Made by a program: the position numbers and the translations under genes. From Acanthopleura granulata (Eukaryota; Mollusca; Polyplacophora; Chitonida; Chitonidae), in NCBI GenBank assembly GCA_016165875.1, contig JABBOT010000080.1, positions 45,855,815 through 45,919,814 of the forward strand: a stretch of DNA of 64,000 bases. Direction: 5' to 3'. The notes under the pieces were generated by a model that was given only the letters and a program-made list of their open reading frames with translations, made no database searches and was not told where the DNA came from. Positions 58,932 through 64,000 of the stretch are shown here, one piece after another (the stretch's first letter is position 1; the number at the start of each line of letters is the position of its first letter).

Positions 58932-60489
58932 GACATTTGCAATTGTATATTTACAGCTTTATGTCGTTTTTTTTTCCATACATTTAACCTTGTTTCTATG
59001 TAATATCTTCTGTTAAGGACTACTTAACGTATGGACTCTAGTATTATTATTGCATCCCGACCCCGGCTGATGTCCACTGACGATAAGTAGATACTTTATC
59101 ATATTTTTCGGGTATACAGAACTAAGGGAAATAACAGCTATTTTGGAGATCGATTTTATACAGAGGTGACTGAAATATGACTCTTAGACAAAATGAAAAG
59201 CACATCTTCCCAGCCGTTCTATTAGACAACCGCTCCAAAAAAATTATAGTCTTTTAAACGTGTCGCGGCGCATTAAAAAACGAAGCTCAATAAGCCCATT
59301 CACTATATTGTAGCAGTTTGTATTTAGTAGTAGAATACTGGCCCGGTGTACAACCACTTTGCTGGAAGGAGTTTGAAACATTGGGCCAAAGCAATTCATT
59401 AAACGATGGGATAACGATGGGATCGAATTTCAGACAATTACTGGGAAAATATCAATTGTGCCCCTGTCAGCAAGTACCGCAGATTTGATCGATGATCCTG
59501 GACCCACTCACCGGCACTAAGTGAACTATGCAAATCACATTTCACGCACTCAACCAGTAAAACATAATCCAAAGTATAATTAACAAACATCAGTTTCATT
59601 ATTAAGTTTAACATCACAGTCTGTAAAAATATATATTTTCTTAACGAGAGATGGCTACATGGAAGTAGAAGTGTCCAGGATGAAGTCCACAAGTTTAACT
59701 TTATAAGCTCCACATTCGTACTATACACAATACACTGCCATAAAGCGCGAAAAGGTATAAAGTATCTCAGTTGCACTTTTATTGCAGCTGTTCATGCAGT
59801 GGTGATATAAAAATTGCACCATGAATACACGGCCCCCAGCTTCGACATCCGTGTAGTGCTCATAACCTACGAAGAGACCCAATGTCAAAACTGAGATAAA
59901 AACACCTGTTGGCAAAGTGACTAAAAAGCATCTAAATATAAAGCACAAGAGAGACTGCATGTATAATAACAAACATGTGGTACATTTATTGTGTTTTAGA
60001 TGAAATTGGCTCCTCTATAAGACTATTACTGTAACACTTCTTGAAAATAAATATTATATTTTTAGGATATTTGGCCACGGCAACGATGAGCAATTTTTTT
60101 CTCTGAAGGTCAGAAAATACCCACTGTTTAACGGAATCTCTCAGAACATGCTACGCCGTAGACATAGTATGAATGTTGGAATGTAAATACAACATTTTTT
60201 GGACAAGCTGGAACTAGAACTAAGTACTGCGGCATTTATTTTCTCCCCTTTTGACCTATTTCAGGAAAGCCTGCAAGTGATAAAAGAACCCGTCTTCCTA
60301 TTCTTTAGTAACCCAACCATTGCTGCATCGATATTGTTTTGTGCAACGCTTAAGTCTTAACACAGAACCTGAGCCTTAGCTTAGTGACATGGGGTTCCAA
60401 TATATACAGATGTATAGCTGTTCAAAGACAACAACGGGTCCATATCAAGCCACTTTTAGACAAGAAATGTAGTGTTAATTTTGACGACG

Positions 60490-61730
60490 TTGATTATCAT
60501 GTCTTGAGTATCAATATACCGGCCTTGTAACATTTGTTAGATCTGTGTGCAGGAGTAAGATTTCAATCCTCGTCACAAATTACTACTACAAAAGCTAGTG
60601 TGCTAAGGATCTTCCAACAAGCGTATTCGCTCTAAGTTTCTTAATTTTCACAATAAATATAATTGTTTTGTGTGTAAATTTGGAGTTCTCAGAACCTATA
60701 ATAGTGATCTCCTTCATAACTGACTCTTCGAGAGCGGAGTTATTCTCTCCGACAGGCCAGTAAACGACAACCACATAAAACAAGGGAGATAATTTTCGTC
60801 GGCTCCGAGGCTGACTAAGTTTTCCACAACTAAGTCACATTGCATTTCTCCCTCCAGCCACAGCCTCCGTCAAGGGATTTTATTTGAAAATATGCAAGAT
60901 TATCAAGCCTGTCAGATGAAAATATCATTCATGTTTATCCTAACGTACAACGAAGTCGCTGTTCTCAAACGAAGCCGTTGCCGCTCACAACGTGTTTCTC
61001 TGCCGGTTATGCTATATAATCATAACAGATTGTGTCCATTCACAGCATGTTATATAGTCGCTTAAGCACAAACGCTACTCTGGTTGACTCATGATTTAAC
61101 TCAATCAAAACTCTTTCTTTTATTTTCTGATATGTAATAATACTATTCGTATAGTTTCGTATATTTTTTTCAAAACTGGTAAAACTCATTATGATGATAT
61201 AAATGACTGACAGGAAAAAGTTACAATTCAAAAATGGAAATTTTGAAGGTGTCTTAAAGTATGACATATTCTGTCATTCCTAAAATATATTAACATTCAT
61301 TTTTATTTATCCACCAATACATACGAAGTTTTTACAATATGCCCGTCACACGGTGGAGTCAACCTTGCTTTGGCACTCAATGGAACCATAAACACAATGT
61401 AAAACACGATGTTAGCCCAGGAGCTGTGAAAACTGATCTGCTGTCACAAATCACAGAGATCTACATTAAAGGTTCTCTTCTGTGAAGTAGGGAAATTCCT
61501 GTAAAACTAGTGACATTTAGCGCACAAAAGCATTTACAGTAAATTGGTCCACATGCTGACACGATATTGATTCTCTTTATGTGTAACGTTGGAACTGACC
61601 CCTCCGCTCGGGAACTACCGACTCTTGTTGGCGTCAATAGTTTTGAATACGTCGATAATTAATTTTTATACACTAAAACCTTTATGCCAACATTTTTTCT
61701 CCATGAGATGTTAATGGTTGTAAATTATTT
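60490..61730. other. No gene recognised; partial repeat remnant
   Basis: 61210-61500 resembles 49400-49680 plus part of 50790-50830 (for example ttggcactcaatggaaccat and gagatctacatta in both). The remainder has only short open frames. Confidence 0.45.
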
Positions 61731-61731
61731 T

Positions 61732-64000
61732 TAAATGGAAACTGAAATAAAATGCGGGAAAACCAACAAACACCCCTACTTCGTTTACAAACTCAAAGTT
61801 TGAATAATCCGTTCCGCAATAATAGACAAGTGGCTAACTCCATGGGTTCCGCACGTGTACACCTTTAAAATTCGATGATGGAATTTGTAAAATAATAAGG
61901 CAGCGCTCGGCGAGATGCCTCGTGGTCTGTGATACATGTCTATAAGGTATAGTGATGTGTTTAGGGGTAGTTCATGTATGCCTAGACAGCTGATTGACGG
62001 GGAAATCGCGATAAAAATGCCCCAGGGATAGATTGCTAAATATCATTTCTAAATTAGTCTTCATTTGGACAAACTGAATTTAAACCACAGCTTCACAAGA
62101 AAAGCACAACTGACTGGCACACAGAAATGAAGTTCAACAAAATTGTGTAATGGAGAATTAAACAAAAAGTATTGAAAAGATAAGTAAATAAATAAAATCT
62201 GAAACTGAGTGGAAATGACTGCATCTGCCTAAGTGGCTATGCTGTATGTTGTGAATAGGCACCCTCTCTTTTTATTAGGCCTATATATATTATAACACAT
62301 ACAGAGAAGAAAACTGCCTACAGACGATTGCCTTCGGTGCACTTTGGTGGTAACACGAATGATATTTTCATCTGACAAGCGTGATAAACAAAATCCCTTG
62401 ACTCTCGTTGAGGCTCGAGAGAGAAATGCTGTTTGGTTCTGGCAAGCTGAGTCAGTGTCGGAGATAACGAATATGATTTCTGTTGTTTTGTGTGGATGTC
62501 ATTCACTAGTCAGTTGAGACATCAGATACAATACTTTGGACAGCAGCTCGCAGTTAGCTGTTAGCTGTTCAAAGGGACCAGACTTTATTTCGATAAAGAT
62601 ATAATAGCCAATATCTCCATTAATACTATATACACAGGCTGCAAATTTGATCTAGCAAACAACTTCACACGGGCTATCACATGAAGTACATAGTTCCCAA
62701 TTTCAACAACAGGGGGCGCCTGTGCGAATAACTGTCTGAACAACTGTCAACTCTGTATCTCCTTTAATACTAAACACATAGACTTCAAATTTAGACTGGT
62801 AAAAAAAACTTCACCCAGCCTATCCCCCGTTGTTCATAGTTCCCAATTTCAACACCAGGGGTCGCCTATGCGAATACCTGTCGGAATAACTGTGTACATC
62901 TCCTAACACTACACATACAGGCTTCAAATTTAGTTTGGTAAACAAAACTTCGCACGGGATGTACAAGCATTTGCGAATAACTGTCTTAATAACTGTCCAC
63001 TCCACTCTGTCTATCTTCATTTATACTACACATACGGGCTTCAAATTTAGTCTCGTAAACAAACTTTATATAGGCCATAACCTGATGTAGGCCTACATAG
63101 TTCCCAATTTCCACACCAGAGGGCGCCTCTGCGAATAATTGTCAATAACTGTCTACTCTGTATCTTTCTTAACGCTAAATATATAGGCTTCAAATTGAGA
63201 ACTATGTGCATCAGGTGATATCCCGTAAGTCCCCCGAGTTGGAATTGGGAACTACGTACATCACGTGGCAGCCTGTATGAAGTTTGTTTACTAGACTAAT
63301 TTCAAGTGTGTATATTTAGTATTAAGGGAGATACAGTGTAGACAGTTATTCAGACAGTTATTCGCACAGGCGCCCCCTGGTGTTGAAATTGGGAACTATG
63401 TACATCAGGTGATAGCCCGTGGGAAGTTTGATTATTATTTGAAGCTTTTATGTGGAGTATTAATGGAGATATCGCCTATTATATCTTTATCTAAATAATG
63501 ACTGGCCCTCTTGAATAGCTAACCGCTAACTGCGAACCGCTGCCTAAAGTATTATTCGTTGGCAGATCGTCAGCGGAGAGACAACCACGCCCATGTCAGT
63601 CAGTCACAGGTACACAAGACAATACACATTGCAATTGTATATATTTAACAAGCAAAATATTTTACAGAGCATCTGTCCGCGAATCTATCTCAAAATACGT
63701 GTTTAACTCAACCTCAGGTTGTTTGTTCTTGCGGAAAACAAATGTTTTAATCAGACCTCAGAATTTATTTAATAAACTTAATTCCATGTCACATATCCAT
63801 GTCTTTAACGGCGTTCAACCTTTTAAAACCACAGGCAGAGACTTGCTCTTTTAGCGTGTCTTCTATTCCGCTTTTTGTGCCTCTTGGCGCTGTCATGTTT
63901 CTTTTTAATTTAAGAAATATGAATCTGTACAAATTCAATTTTGCTTGCAAACATCCTTCATTTTGTTTTCACCTTAGTCTTTCATATGTGTTATCACATT
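61732..64000. repeat. Large dispersed repeat, copy 2, runs off the window
   Basis: Second copy of 27411-29422 in the same orientation, 34.3 kb away. It is longer by about 255 bases because its fold-back has extra tandem units. The right boundary lies beyond the window. Confidence 0.92.
62530..63552. repeat. Fold-back of tandem units inside dispersed repeat, copy 2
   Basis: Same inverted ends as copy 1. The left arm has about four units of roughly 130 bases (two in copy 1), one of them shortened, and the right arm has two. Shared unit blocks include ggcttcaaatttag and ttcccaatttcaacaccag. Confidence 0.88.

Larger units (their letters stand above)
56098..60330. repeat. Tandem segmental duplication, right copy
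   Basis: Counterpart of 51205-54860. Its first 180 bases (56098-56275, attgttttgtgaaacggtcg and following) recur at 60330-60490 straight after the unit ends, so the unit is about 4.2 kb and a third unit begins but is cut short. Confidence 0.82.

Overview
The window is eukaryotic nuclear DNA from an intron-rich animal. It is AT-rich and most of it is non-coding. It carries several copies of a tRNA-derived SINE of the kind widespread in molluscs (3' tail reading roughly 'ATTCTTGAGTACGGCGTAAA' followed by AATA repeats), plus relics of a DIRS-like tyrosine-recombinase retrotransposon and a LINE. A mollusc is the best guess; the species cannot be told from the sequence alone.

Region 1 (1-14.6 kb) holds the 3' part of one plus-strand gene. 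I assembled 15 coding exons that join in phase into 684 codons. They encode a DH-PH-SH3 Rho guanine-nucleotide exchange factor of the ephexin (NGEF/ARHGEF5/15/16/19/26) type. The 5' end lies left of the window. One intron uses a GC donor, and two introns are filled by minisatellites (124-bp and about 41-bp units).

Region 2 (14.6-45.3 kb) has no gene I can name. It contains SINE copies, one of them flanked by a 155-bp direct repeat, three arrays of short degenerate palindromic motifs (19.1-21.2 kb), simple repeats, and a 43-bp GT/GA-rich minisatellite (37.47-38.85 kb). It also holds a LINE reverse-transcriptase relic, one weak minus-strand candidate for a small lysine-rich protein at 24.0-24.2 kb, and a >2-kb repeat at 27.4 kb with an internal fold-back of tandem units. 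A second copy of that repeat starts at 61.7 kb and runs off the right edge.

Region 3 (45.4-48.3 kb) is a broken, 5'-truncated DIRS-like element (RT end, RNase H, tyrosine recombinase) followed by a 48-bp tandem repeat.

Region 4 (48.9-61.5 kb) is a tandem segmental duplication with a unit of roughly 4-5 kb. Each copy carries a small gene for a secreted, cysteine-free peptide precursor: a signal peptide, two Lys-Arg processing sites and, in the right copy, a Glu/Thr-rich acidic tail. The right copy (57.5-58.9 kb) has CCAAT and TATA boxes, a non-coding first exon, two coding exons and a poly(A) signal. The left copy (52.2-53.5 kb) has a weakened TATA box, a lost first donor and an early stop in the last exon, so it looks like a decayed or diverging paralogue. 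This pair is the most novel-looking system in the window. All gene models are inferred by eye from splice signals and reading phase; no transcript or database evidence was available.
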